Positions 45,368 through 53,863 of a DNA stretch of 64,000 nt are shown here, piece by piece. Position numbers and translations under genes: made by a program. Under the pieces are notes generated by a model. That model was not told the origin of the DNA. It saw only the letters and a program-made list of their open reading frames with translations, and searched no databases. The stretch lies in assembly GCF_002259415.1 (NCBI RefSeq), contig NZ_NPFY01000016.1, positions 248,001-312,000 on the forward strand, read 5' to 3'. Numbering within the stretch: the first letter of the stretch is position 1; the number at the start of each line of letters is the position of its first letter. This stretch comes from Rhodococcus sp. 14-2470-1b. Its GTDB lineage: Bacteria; Actinomycetota; Actinomycetes; Mycobacteriales; Mycobacteriaceae.

Positions 45368-46483
45368 ATGGACACCGACCGAATCGGGACGAGGCGCGAT
45401 CGCCCCTGCTTGCTGTTGACCGACGACGCTGCCCTGCGAGCAGAGGTTCTGCGGGTAGCGGCCGCGGCGGATTGTGTTGTGGTGGAACGGGACCTACCAG
45501 TCGGTAAGATTTCGCCTTCGATGCGACTCGAATGGGAGGACGCCGGTGTCGTCCTGGTCGACGGCAGGGCAGGCGGGCTGTCCCTACCGCGACGAGCAAG
45601 AGTTGCCGTCGTCGTTCCCGGTGCTGCGAGCGTCGATCATTGGCGTCTGGCCACTGTCCTCGGCGCGTCCGACGTCATGGAACTGCCGAGCGACGACAGC
45701 GCGCTCGTCGCGTTGCTCAGCGCCGAGCCGGGCGACTCGGCGGGAGACGGCGGGGTCATCACGGTGACGGGTGCGACCGGCGGAGCGGGGGCGTCCACCC
45801 TCGCTGCGGCGATAGCCCTCACCGCGTCCTCACGGGACATCCGAACGTTGTTGGTGGACGGAGACGAGTACGGCGCCGGAATGGACCTGCTCCTCGGCTG
45901 GGAGTCCAGCCCTGGGCTCCGATGGCCGGGGCTGATCGTCGAAGCCGGTCGAATCTCCGGTGACGCGCTCCGGGGTGCGCTCCCCACCGTCGGGCATCTG
46001 TCGGTGCTGTCCGCCGGCAGCGTGGCGAGCAGAACGCCCGGGGCGGGCCACGGCGAGGCGTCGACGTCCGCTGTCGTCGACGCCGGACGACGCATCGGTG
46101 ATCTGGTGGTCTGCGACGCACCGCGCACCATCGGATCGCATTCCGACATCTATCACGACGCTGCGGATCTCGTGGTGCTGGTGGTGACCGCGACGTTGGC
46201 GTCGGTGTCGGCGGCGGAGAACGCGTCGGCGTACCTGAGTGCCAGGAATTCGAACGTCGGGCTCGTCGTCCGCGGGCCGGCGCCCGGTGGGCTCCGCAGC
46301 ACCGACATCGCCGACGCGTTGAGCTTGCCGTTGCTTGCGAGCATGCGTCCCGAACCGGGCCTCGCCCGACGCGTCGAGCGTGGTGGATTGACGTTGTCGG
46401 CGCGATCGCCGCTTCGTCGTGCGGCGTCGGACATTCTGGAGACGTTCGCACGTAAGCCTCGGCAGGGACGGCGGGCGGCATGA
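45368..46483 (+). CDS. ssd: Septum site-determining protein/TadZ-CpaE-like ATPase (Ssd)
   Basis: The 371-aa protein has an N-terminal receiver-like half and a C-terminal MinD/ParA-type domain. The P-loop reads VTGATGGAGASTLAAA, with AS where MinD has KT, and is followed by LLVDGDEYGAGMDLLLG and VVCDAPRTIG. Rv3660c, its syntenic counterpart, is called Ssd because excess blocks septation; similar CpaE/TadZ proteins localise Tad pilus machines. It overlaps tadA by 4 bp, supporting a role with the pilus system. No clear ribosome binding site precedes ATG 45368. Confidence 0.88.
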   Translation: MDTDRIGTRRDRPCLLLTDDAALRAEVLRVAAAADCVVVERDLPVGKISPSMRLEWEDAGVVLVDGRAGGLSLPRRARVAVVVPGAASVDHWRLATVLGASDVMELPSDDSALVALLSAEPGDSAGDGGVITVTGATGGAGASTLAAAIALTASSRDIRTLLVDGDEYGAGMDLLLGWESSPGLRWPGLIVEAGRISGDALRGALPTVGHLSVLSAGSVASRTPGAGHGEASTSAVVDAGRRIGDLVVCDAPRTIGSHSDIYHDAADLVVLVVTATLASVSAAENASAYLSARNSNVGLVVRGPAPGGLRSTDIADALSLPLLASMRPEPGLARRVERGGLTLSARSPLRRAASDILETFARKPRQGRRAA

Positions 46484-47658
46484 GCGCCGTCGTGACGGGG
46501 GAACTGCTCGATCGGGTGCGGGGCAGGCTTGCCGGCGCGGGAGAGGAACCGACACCGACGACCGTGGCCGCAGCCATCAGGATCGAGGCCGGCGGTGTGC
46601 TCAGCGACACCGACCTGTTGGCTGCACTGCGGACTCTGCAGACGGAATTCACCGGCGCTGGACCGTTGGAGCCGCTGCTGCGAGACCCGGCTGTCGCGGA
46701 CGTCCTCGTGACCGCGCCGGACGAGGTGTGGGTGGACCGGGGAGTCGGCCTGGAGCGCAGCAGAATCCGTTTCGCCGACGAGACGGCTGTGCGGCGACTC
46801 TGCCAACGGCTCGCGTTGTCGGCGGGCCGACGCCTCGACGATGCTCAACCGTGGGTCGACGGTCAGCTGCCCGGGGTCGGTGACGGTTCCTTCGGGGTTC
46901 GGCTGCACGCCGTGCTGGCACCTGTCGCGCGCGGCGGCACGTGCCTGTCGTTGCGGGTGCTTCGGCCGGCGACTCAAGGGTTGGGAGCACTTGCCGAGCG
47001 CGGGGCCGTCGATCCGGAGGCGCTCGACCTGCTGCGCGCCATCGTCCGGGCCAGACTGGCGTTCCTCGTGATCGGCGGCACGGGCGCGGGAAAAACTACG
47101 TTGCTCGCCGCGCTTCTCGGTGAGGTCGACGCCACCGAGCGGATCGTGTGTGTCGAGGACGCCGCCGAGCTCGCCCCGTCTCATCCTCATGTCGTGCGGA
47201 TGGTGGCGCGTGCGCCGAATGTCGAGGGTGTCGGCGAGGTGACCGTGCGCCAGCTCGTGCGTCAGGCACTGCGTATGAGGCCGGATCGTCTCGTGGTAGG
47301 TGAGGTACGCGGAGCCGAGGTCGTCGACCTGCTGACGGCGCTCAATACCGGACACGACGGGGGCGCGGGCACCATTCACGCCAACTCTCCCGCCGAGGTA
47401 CCCGCGAGGTTGGAGGCGCTCGCGGCGCTCGGCGGCATGGGTCGAGACGCGCTGCACAGTCAACTCGGCGCTGCGGTTCAGGTGGTGCTACACGTGCACA
47501 GATCGTCCAACGGTCGCAGGCGATTGAGGGAGATCGCCGTGCTCGTTCCCGACGTGACGGGCCGAGTAGGGGTCGTGCCCGCGTGGTCGATCGACGGTAC
47601 CGCCGGCGGCAGAGCCGAACTCGACGACATGATTCGCCGTCGGATGGACTCGCTGTGA
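46480..47658 (+). CDS. tadA: Tad/type II secretion ATPase TadA (CpaF-like)
   Basis: The 392-aa secretion ATPase has Walker A GGTGAGKTT (Lys205), the Asp box region CVEDAAEL, Walker B-like RPDRLVVGEVRGAEV and the His-box TGHDGGAGTIHANS. It powers assembly of Flp-type pili. The start overlaps ssd (ATGA), the stop overlaps tadB. Order ssd, tadA, tadB, tadC, flp, tadE matches Rv3660c-Rv3655c. Confidence 0.93.
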   Translation: MSAVVTGELLDRVRGRLAGAGEEPTPTTVAAAIRIEAGGVLSDTDLLAALRTLQTEFTGAGPLEPLLRDPAVADVLVTAPDEVWVDRGVGLERSRIRFADETAVRRLCQRLALSAGRRLDDAQPWVDGQLPGVGDGSFGVRLHAVLAPVARGGTCLSLRVLRPATQGLGALAERGAVDPEALDLLRAIVRARLAFLVIGGTGAGKTTLLAALLGEVDATERIVCVEDAAELAPSHPHVVRMVARAPNVEGVGEVTVRQLVRQALRMRPDRLVVGEVRGAEVVDLLTALNTGHDGGAGTIHANSPAEVPARLEALAALGGMGRDALHSQLGAAVQVVLHVHRSSNGRRRLREIAVLVPDVTGRVGVVPAWSIDGTAGGRAELDDMIRRRMDSL

Positions 47659-48443
47659 CCGCGATGGGCGTACTGCTCTGCGCAGCTGCGCTTCTCGCTG
47701 TTCCCGGTCCGCAGGCTCGCCTTCGAGTGCTCCGCACTCCAACAGTGACGGTCCTGCGGTGTCGGGCCGCGATCGTTCCGGTTTCGGCGGTTGTCGGTGC
47801 GATCGCCCTCGTGTGGTTCGCGGGAGTTCATGCACTGTTCGCCGCTGTGATCGTCGGGGCCACAGTGTGGAAGCGTCGACGATCCGCACGCGAGAAGAGG
47901 ACGTTCCGTACCGAATCCGCAAGTTTGATCGCTGCACTGGACACCGTCATCGGAGAACTCGGAGTCGGATCGCATCCTGCGTCCGCGTCGGCTGTCGCGG
48001 CTGCGGAAAGTTCCGGCACCGTGGGGATCGCGTTCGAGCGCGCCTCCGGACACGCGCGCATGGGTGGGCGCGCGCACGATGGGCTGTCGGTACCGGACAC
48101 TGCGATCTCCGACCCGCTGTCCATCGTCGCCTCCGCATGGCGAATCGCCGACGAACACGGTCTCGCCCTGGCCCGGTTGCTCGGCGCCGCTCGCAGAGAC
48201 ATGCAGGCACGCAATCGGTTCCGTGACCGCACTCAGGCTTCGCTGGCAGGTGCCCGGGCCACCGGAACCGTCCTCGCGTGTCTGCCCATCGTGGGCGTCG
48301 GCCTCGGTCAGGCAATGGGAGCGGCCCCGCTGTCGGTGCTCCTCGGAGGAGGGCTCGGGGGCGTTCTCCTCGTGATCGGGACGGCCCTCGTCTGCGGCGG
48401 ACTTCTGTGGACGGATGCCATCACCGACAAGGTATGCCGATGA
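47655..48443 (+). CDS. tadB: Tad inner-membrane protein TadB-like
   Basis: The 262-aa protein starts at GTG 47655, overlapping the tadA stop. It has two N-terminal membrane helices, a cytoplasmic helical type II secretion F-like domain (RTESASLIAALDTVIGELGV), and two C-terminal helices. It would form the membrane platform with TadC. The sequence is strongly diverged, as is usual, so the name rests on topology and position. Confidence 0.85.
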   Translation: MTAMGVLLCAAALLAVPGPQARLRVLRTPTVTVLRCRAAIVPVSAVVGAIALVWFAGVHALFAAVIVGATVWKRRRSAREKRTFRTESASLIAALDTVIGELGVGSHPASASAVAAAESSGTVGIAFERASGHARMGGRAHDGLSVPDTAISDPLSIVASAWRIADEHGLALARLLGAARRDMQARNRFRDRTQASLAGARATGTVLACLPIVGVGLGQAMGAAPLSVLLGGGLGGVLLVIGTALVCGGLLWTDAITDKVCR

Positions 48444-49012
48444 TCGGGATTGCGATGCTGTGTGCCGCAGCCGCTCTGATCACCGCACCTGCGGACAGGA
48501 GTGGACTCGGGAGGGTAGTGGGGGAGGGCCGCGTCGTCGACGAACGCGAGACCGCCCCCGTCGCCGATCGGCACGCGGTGGCAACGTGTTTCGACATGAT
48601 GGCGGCGTGCCTAGCCGGTGGACTGTCCGCAGGGGCCGCGGCTCGCGCGGTGTCGACGATGGCTCCGCCCCACGTGTCCAACGCGCTACGGACCACAGCG
48701 GACCTGCTGAGTCTTGGCGCCGATCCGGACGATGCGTGGAGGGCAGTCGGTGCGCTACCCGAGGTGGAAGCGTTGGCGCGCATGGCTCGTCGATCCTCTC
48801 GATCGGGTGCGTCGTTCGCGGACGCCGTCGCGGAGTTGGCAGACTCCGAGCGCGCGAGCGCCGAGGACGCCGCGGCAGCCGAAGCCGAACGAGCGGGAGT
48901 GCTCGTCAGTGGGCCACTGGGACTGTGTTTCCTACCTGCCTTCGTCTGTCTCGGCATCGTCCCTGTGGTGATCGGACTGGCGAGCACGGTGCTCGGAGGT
49001 GGTGTGCTGTGA
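48440..49012 (+). CDS. tadC: Tad inner-membrane protein TadC-like
   Basis: The 190-aa protein starts at ATG 48440 and overlaps tadB by 4 bp. It has a hydrophobic N-terminus, a helical domain (CFDMMAACLAGGLSAGAAAR and ALARMARRSSRSGASFADAV) typical of type II secretion F domains, and a C-terminal membrane helix pair. It is shorter than TadC of Gram-negative bacteria, as is usual in Actinobacteria. It partners TadB. Confidence 0.85.
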   Translation: MIGIAMLCAAAALITAPADRSGLGRVVGEGRVVDERETAPVADRHAVATCFDMMAACLAGGLSAGAAARAVSTMAPPHVSNALRTTADLLSLGADPDDAWRAVGALPEVEALARMARRSSRSGASFADAVAELADSERASAEDAAAAEAERAGVLVSGPLGLCFLPAFVCLGIVPVVIGLASTVLGGGVL

Positions 49013-49072
49013 CATCACGACTGGAATTCCGGACCGGGTTCGCCGGTCCGGACGTCAATAAGGGGGAAGATC

Positions 49073-49273
49073 ATGAAAGCTGTGATGCGACAGGCCAGGA
49101 CGCGATTGATTCTCGCCGCGGTGAACGACGACGGGATGTCCACCGCGGAATACGCCATCGGCACGATCGCCGCGGCGGCGTTCGGTGCGATTCTCTACAC
49201 GGTGGTCACGGGATCGTCCATCGTCGACGCGTTGACCGGGATCATCGATCGCGCGCTCGCCACTTCGGTGTAG
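49073..49273 (+). CDS. Flp-type pilin (DUF4244 family)
   Basis: A 66-aa prepilin: a basic leader (MKAVMRQARTRLILAAVNDD) and the cleavage site G|MSTAEYA with the Glu at position 5 of the mature protein. A hydrophobic helix follows (TIAAAAFGAILYTVVTG). GGGGGA lies about 9 nt before the ATG. It corresponds to Rv3656c and would be the main pilus subunit. No prepilin peptidase is encoded in this locus. Confidence 0.92.
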   Translation: MKAVMRQARTRLILAAVNDDGMSTAEYAIGTIAAAAFGAILYTVVTGSSIVDALTGIIDRALATSV

Positions 49274-49293
49274 CCGACGACGGTTCGGCGACG

Positions 49294-49581
49294 GTGGAGG
49301 CGGCTATCGCGCTTGCCTCCATCGTCGCCGTCGTCATCACCTGCATCGGTGCGATCACCGCAGTGTCGCAGCATGTCCGGTGCGTCGATGCAGCCAGGGA
49401 GGCTGCTCGGCTCGTGGCCCGAGGTGACGACGTGTCGGAATCGCTGTTGCCTGCGAGAGCCACGATGTCGGTGGACACCGAGGACGGAATGGTGACCGTT
49501 CGAGTCCAATCGTCCACGCTGCTGCCCGGGCTCACCGTCTCGGCCGATGCGGTGGCGGTCATGGAGTCGGTGCCCGAATGA
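49294..49581 (+). CDS. TadE-like pilus assembly protein
   Basis: The frame from GTG 49294 gives 95 aa starting VEAAIALASIVAVVITCIGA, a single membrane helix with the TadE Val-Glu start, then an extracytoplasmic domain. The frame is open further upstream and encodes ADDGSAT just before, a typical TadE leader. No ATG, GTG or TTG exists there after the flp region, so the true start is unclear. The mycobacterial homologue is, as I recall, annotated from the same residue. It overlaps the next gene by 4 bp. Confidence 0.72.
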   Translation: MEAAIALASIVAVVITCIGAITAVSQHVRCVDAAREAARLVARGDDVSESLLPARATMSVDTEDGMVTVRVQSSTLLPGLTVSADAVAVMESVPE

Positions 49582-49937
49582 ACGCCTTTGCTCGATTCGA
49601 ATCACAGGACAAAGGCAGCGTGACGGTGACCGCGGCGTTCGCGTTGACCGCGTTGCTGGTGGTGGTGATAGCCGTCGTGCACGTCGGATCCGCCGTCGGC
49701 GCGCGCCACCGAGCGCAATCGGCTGCGGATCTCGCGGCCCTGGCCGCGGCCGGTGCGCTCGATCGAGGTGTCGTGGACGCGTGCGCCACGGGCCTAGACG
49801 TCGTCGAGCGCGTCGGCGGATCCGTGTCGACCTGCACTGTCGAGGGGTGGGACGTCGTCGTCGAAGTCACTGTCTCGGTGACGCTGGGACGCTTGGGTAT
49901 CCGCGACGCAGTGGCCTCGGCCCGCGCAGGCCCCTGA
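49578..49937 (+). CDS. TadE-like protein of the helicase/secretion neighbourhood (Rv3654c-like)
   Basis: The 119-aa protein has a charged leader ending DKGSVTVTAAFALTALLVV, a single membrane helix and an Ala-rich extracytoplasmic part with RHRAQSAADLAALAAAGAL. This matches the TadE-like/TadG-type family found between Tad genes and a DECH helicase, which is the arrangement here. Two Cys (DACATG, STCTVE) may pair. It overlaps the upstream TadE gene. Confidence 0.88.
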   Translation: MNAFARFESQDKGSVTVTAAFALTALLVVVIAVVHVGSAVGARHRAQSAADLAALAAAGALDRGVVDACATGLDVVERVGGSVSTCTVEGWDVVVEVTVSVTLGRLGIRDAVASARAGP

Positions 49938-49938
49938 C

Positions 49939-49964
49939 CGTCGCTCCGCAGGCTCCACTCGTGC
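49939..49964 (-). repeat. Dispersed core repeat filling a convergent gap
   Basis: On the minus strand it reads GCACGAGTGGAGCC then TGCGGAGCGACG. It occupies nearly the whole 28-bp space between the TadE-like stop (49937) and the MaoC-like stop (49966). Confidence 0.75.
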
Positions 49965-49965
49965 C

Positions 49966-50526
49966 TTACCCGCCTCTGCGCATGATCCCGTCGAGCAGGC
50001 TGCCGATGCCGTCATCGGCAGCCGTGACGCCGTTGTCGCGGCGCTCGTCGGTCCGGGCGACGAACGTGGTTCTGGTGGTGACGACGGGTTCGCCTGCCGA
50101 GTCGCAGATTTCGTTCCTGGTGACCATGATGTCGCTGCCACCAGCCTGGCGGAACGATTCGAGGCACAGGTCGCTGCCCAGGACATCACCGGTTCGTATC
50201 GTTCTGTGCAGCACGATCTGCTGGTCGGAGTGCAGAATGTCCTTCAGCCCGTACCCGAGGAGGAGGTTCTCGAACAGTTCCGGCAACACGGCTGCGCCGA
50301 TGACGGCGACGAACGTGACGGGCGCGATGATGCCGTCGTGCCCCAGTTCGTGGCCGGCCGCATCGTCGACGTGCGCGGGGTGGTCGTCGTGGACCGCACG
50401 GGTGAATTCGCGGATCTTCTCGCGTCCGACTTCGTAGGTGAATGTCACGAAGTGGTGTGCGCCCACCATGTCCCGTATGGATCGGGGCTCGGACACTTCG
50501 TGATCGATCAGCGACATCGTCGACAT
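49966..50526 (-). CDS. MaoC-like/FAS1-type dehydratase domain protein
   Basis: The 186-aa protein starts at ATG 50526 with GGAGAGG 6 nt upstream. It has a hot-dog fold like the N-terminal MaoC dehydratase domain: MVGAHHFVTFTYEVGREKIREF, then IIAPVTFVAVIGA, LHSDQQIVLHRTIRTGDVL and VVTTRTTFVAR. The relation to HadA-type subunits suggests binding of a beta-hydroxyacyl thioester. A catalytic partner (HadB) is not encoded here. It is an insertion relative to the mycobacterial gene order. Confidence 0.8.
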   Translation of the reverse strand: MSTMSLIDHEVSEPRSIRDMVGAHHFVTFTYEVGREKIREFTRAVHDDHPAHVDDAAGHELGHDGIIAPVTFVAVIGAAVLPELFENLLLGYGLKDILHSDQQIVLHRTIRTGDVLGSDLCLESFRQAGGSDIMVTRNEICDSAGEPVVTTRTTFVARTDERRDNGVTAADDGIGSLLDGIMRRGG

Positions 50527-50640
50527 GGTCACCTCTCCTCGTCTACTGAATGGAAGTCCACCAGTCGACGGAGAGATGTGCAGCGAAGCGGTCGAACTCG
50601 CCCACAACTTACAAAAGTTGCGGCGCCGTGGTGTGGCCGA

Positions 50641-53007
50641 TCACGACGGGCGAATCGCGGCCACCACGACATCCAGGACGGTCACGGCGCCGTCCTTGTC
50701 GAGGGGATCGTTTCCGTTCCCGCATTTCGGTGACTGCACGCACGACGGGCACCCCGACGGGCACTCGCAGGAGGTGATCGCCTCTCTCGTCGCTTCCAGC
50801 CAGTCGACGATCGCTCGATGTCCGCGGTCCGCGAAGCCGGCACCGCCGTCGTATCCGTCGTAGACGAACACCGTCGGAAGTCCGGTGTCCGGGTGCAGCG
50901 CCGTCGAGACCCCGCCGATGTCCCATCGGTCGCAGGTCGCGACCAGCGGGAGCAGACCGATGGCTGCGTGTTCGGCCGCGTGGAGAGAGCCGGGGAAACG
51001 TTCGGCGGTGATTCCGCTGTCCTCCAGCAGCTCCGGGGTGATCGTGTACATCACGGCGCGGGTGTCGAGCGTCTGCTCCGGCATGTCGAGCTCGATCGAA
51101 TCGAGAATCTCGCCCGAGTGCAGCCGACGCAGATAGCCGACGACCTGGTGCGTCACGTTCACCTGAACGAGTGCGACGGTGACCTGACCGTGGTCACGTC
51201 GGGAGTGGACGTCGGTGACGGCGATGTCGGTGGTTTCGCGTGCGGACGTGCTCCAGTCGGGCTGTTCGGGATGAACGAGCGCCAGACCGTCCTCCAGGTT
51301 CAGATCGTCGACGACGAAGCTCTCACCCTGATGAATGTGCACTGCTCCGGGATGCACTGTTGCCGGCGCTTTTCCGGAGTCGACCGTTCCGAGCATCCGC
51401 CCCGATCCGCCGTCGACGATGGCCACCTGGGTGCCGGTTCCACCGCGGATGTTCACCGACGCGTGCGGGGCGTACTGCTGGCCGTCCGGCGTGATGAACC
51501 AGCCGTGCGGTCGCTTGCGCACCAACCCGTCCGTGGCGAGGCCGTCGAGCACCGCCTCTGCTCCGAACTCGGCGGCCTCGTCGGTCGTGATGGGTAGTTC
51601 GGCTGCCGCGCAGAGCATCTGAGGTGCCAGGAGATACGGGTTCGACGGATCGGTGACGGTCGCCTCGATCGGTTTGTCCAACAGGGCGGCCGGATGGTGA
51701 ACGAGGTAGGTGTCCAGTGGATCGTCTCGGGCGACGAGGGCGACGAGCGACCCCTCGCCTCGTCGACCGGACCGACCCGCCTGCTGCCAGAACGAGGACA
51801 CCGTGCCGGGGAAGCCGGCCACCACCACGGCGTCGAGTCCGGCGATGTCGACACCCAACTCCAGTGCGTTGGTGGTCGCGACACCGAGCAGGGTGCCGTC
51901 GGACAGATCGGATTCGAGCTTGCGTCGATCCTCGGCGAGGTACCCCGCGCGGTAGGCCGCGACGCGGCCGGGAAGGTCGCGATCGATGTCGGCCAGCAGG
52001 CGTTGAGTGCCGAGCGCGGTCACCTCGGCGCCACGACGGGAACGGACGAACGTGAGTGTGCGCGCGCCCTCGACCATCAGGTCGGCCATGATGCGGGACG
52101 CCTCCGCACCCGCGGATCGCCGGACGGGCGCACCGTTCTCACCGGTGATCTCCTTCATGAGCGGGGGCTCCCACAACGCGACGGTTCGTGGGCCGTGCGG
52201 TGATCCGTCCTCGGTCACCTCCTCGCAGACAGCGCCGACGAGCCTGGACGCGGCCGTGCCTGGATTGGACGTGGTGGCGCTGGCGAGGACGAAGGTCGGG
52301 GTCGCGCCGTAGCGGGCGCAGATTCGGCGGAGACGCCTCAGGATCAAGGCGACGTTGGAGCCGAACACGCCACGGTAATAGTGACATTCGTCGACCACGA
52401 CGTAGCGGAGGTTGCGCAGAAATCGTGCCCAACGCTCGTGTGCGCCGAGTATCCCGATGTGGATCATGTCGGGGTTGGTGAAGAGCCACCTGGCGTTCGC
52501 GCGCGCCCACTGGCGGATCTCGATCGGTGTGTCCCCGTCGTAGGCGCTCGGAAATACCTCGGCCAGTTCCGGTGCATCAGCGCGCAACTCGTCGGTGACG
52601 GCGATGGTGCTGCGCAGTTGATCGGCACCGAGCGCTTTCGTCGGTGCCAGATAGAGCGCGGTGCCTCGTGAATCGCCGAGAAGTGTGGACAGGATGGGCA
52701 TCTGGTATGCCAGTGACTTCCCGGATGCTGTGCCGGTTGACAGGACAACATGATGACCATTGTGGGCCAGAGTTGCCGCGTGCGCCTGGTGTGTCCACGG
52801 ACGTGCGATACCGCGAGATCGGAAGACGGCGGCTACTTCGGGCTTCAACCATGTTGGCCAGTCCGTGAATTGGGCCTCGCGACCCGGTAACTCCGCGACA
52901 TGGGTGAGGGGCTGCTCTCCGGACGGCGTACCCGCCAGCACGCGGTCGAGAAGCGCCCTGCCGTAGCTGTTCGAATGACCCGTCGGCGATGGATCTGGTT
53001 GGGTCAC
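50641..53007 (-). CDS. DECH-box ATP-dependent helicase (MrfA/YprA-like, Rv3649)
   Basis: The 788-aa superfamily 2 helicase has a Q-like region (RPWTHQAHAATLAHNG), Walker A STGTASGKSLAY, motif II VVDECHYYRG (DECH), motif III LASATTSNP and motif VI QQAGRSGRRGEG. The C-terminal DUF1998-like domain has four Cys (CECPSGCPSC and PKCGNG) that likely bind zinc or iron-sulfur. Homologues such as B. subtilis MrfA repair mitomycin C damage. GTG 53007 follows GGAGAG. The gene pairs with the Tad cluster and cspA, as in mycobacteria. Confidence 0.92.
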   Translation of the reverse strand: MTQPDPSPTGHSNSYGRALLDRVLAGTPSGEQPLTHVAELPGREAQFTDWPTWLKPEVAAVFRSRGIARPWTHQAHAATLAHNGHHVVLSTGTASGKSLAYQMPILSTLLGDSRGTALYLAPTKALGADQLRSTIAVTDELRADAPELAEVFPSAYDGDTPIEIRQWARANARWLFTNPDMIHIGILGAHERWARFLRNLRYVVVDECHYYRGVFGSNVALILRRLRRICARYGATPTFVLASATTSNPGTAASRLVGAVCEEVTEDGSPHGPRTVALWEPPLMKEITGENGAPVRRSAGAEASRIMADLMVEGARTLTFVRSRRGAEVTALGTQRLLADIDRDLPGRVAAYRAGYLAEDRRKLESDLSDGTLLGVATTNALELGVDIAGLDAVVVAGFPGTVSSFWQQAGRSGRRGEGSLVALVARDDPLDTYLVHHPAALLDKPIEATVTDPSNPYLLAPQMLCAAAELPITTDEAAEFGAEAVLDGLATDGLVRKRPHGWFITPDGQQYAPHASVNIRGGTGTQVAIVDGGSGRMLGTVDSGKAPATVHPGAVHIHQGESFVVDDLNLEDGLALVHPEQPDWSTSARETTDIAVTDVHSRRDHGQVTVALVQVNVTHQVVGYLRRLHSGEILDSIELDMPEQTLDTRAVMYTITPELLEDSGITAERFPGSLHAAEHAAIGLLPLVATCDRWDIGGVSTALHPDTGLPTVFVYDGYDGGAGFADRGHRAIVDWLEATREAITSCECPSGCPSCVQSPKCGNGNDPLDKDGAVTVLDVVVAAIRPS

Positions 53008-53453
53008 TACTGCTCTCCATGTTTCGGTTCTGTTGCAGGTGCGTCGCGATGACGTCGTGACCTGCGGGTTTCATGCTATCGGTCGGTCATTCGAACGACG
53101 ACGGCGCCTCGGTATACGTGCTGGTGAGAGGGGTCGGGCGACGCAAATCTGCCGGTGATGAGCGTCAAGATCAACAAAATGTGCGAAAACTGACTTTTTC
53201 GACTGTTGGAAACGCGAAAAGCGTGGTTGACTTGAACCGGTCGCAGCTTCTGTGTTCGTTTTCACGCTCGCAGGATCTTATGTTGCGGGCGGTGTGCTTT
53301 TGGAGCGTTTCCTGAAGGGGTCTGTGGTTCGGCAACGCTTGTCGGACGCGGGTTCCGCCTGAGGGGGAATTCAGGAAGTACAACGGTCGGAACCGGCCCG
53401 GTGGACTGTAAGTGCTGCCCACCGCATCCGGTGTTAGAAAGAGAAGGAAAAGC
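53008..53453. other. Intergenic region and long leader of cspA
   Basis: This 446-bp gap between the divergent helicase and cspA genes contains no supported gene. It includes AT-rich tracts (for example CTGACTTTTTCGACTG near 53188) and TTGACT at 53227-53232 as a possible -35. A long untranslated leader would suit a cold-shock gene. The start of transcription could not be fixed. Confidence 0.45.
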
Positions 53454-53657
53454 ATGGCACAGGGAACTGTGAAGTGGTTCAACGCCGAAAAAGGCTTTGG
53501 ATTCATCGCACCAGAAGACGGCTCCGCTGACGTTTTCGTCCACTACTCCGAGATCCAGGGCAGCGGCTTCCGCACCCTCGAGGAGAACCAGCGCGTCGAG
53601 TTCGAGGTCGGCCAGGGAACCAAGGGACCCCAGGCAACCGGAGTTCGCGCAGTCTGA
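53454..53657 (+). CDS. cspA: Cold-shock protein
   Basis: A complete 67-aa cold-shock domain: [20 protein letters not shown] with RNP1 KGFGFI and RNP2 VFVHYSEI. It binds single-stranded RNA and DNA as an RNA chaperone. AGAAGGAA lies 7 nt before the ATG. It has a long upstream leader. Position next to the Rv3647c-like gene and topA equals Rv3648c. Confidence 0.97.
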   Translation: MAQGTVKWFNAEKGFGFIAPEDGSADVFVHYSEIQGSGFRTLEENQRVEFEVGQGTKGPQATGVRAV

Positions 53658-53781
53658 TCGACACCCCGCTCCCCGCGAGCGGAATCGACACCTCTCATCC
53701 CCCTATCGCTTTCGGCGCATGCCGAAGCGAAGGGGGATGAGTTGTATCCATGGCCACTGCAACTGCCGACACTGTCTCCTC

Positions 53782-53842
53782 GGATCGTTCCTGCAGGCTC
53801 CACTCTCGCCCTTCGGGTCGTTCCTGCAGGCTCCACTCCCGC
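53782..53842 (-). repeat. Two copies of the dispersed repeat upstream of the gene at 53864
   Basis: Copies at 53782-53810 and 53815-53842 read, on the plus strand, GTCGTTCCTGCAGG followed by CTCCACTCCCGC (first copy with minor changes). The second ends 9 bp before the -10 hexamer of the next gene. Orientation relative to the downstream gene is the same as for the repeat at 44976. Confidence 0.88.
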
Positions 53843-53863
53843 TTTTGTTCTACTGTCCACACT

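Noticed and set aside
44956..45375. Upstream extension of the HAD frame
   Set aside because: It only translates the tandem repeats (repeated GSFLQAPLP-like peptides) and antisense 6C RNA; the leaderless GTG 44955 is better.
53750..53863. Upstream extension of the Rv3647c-like frame
   Set aside because: The translation is repeat-derived and a -10 hexamer sits directly before GTG 53864.
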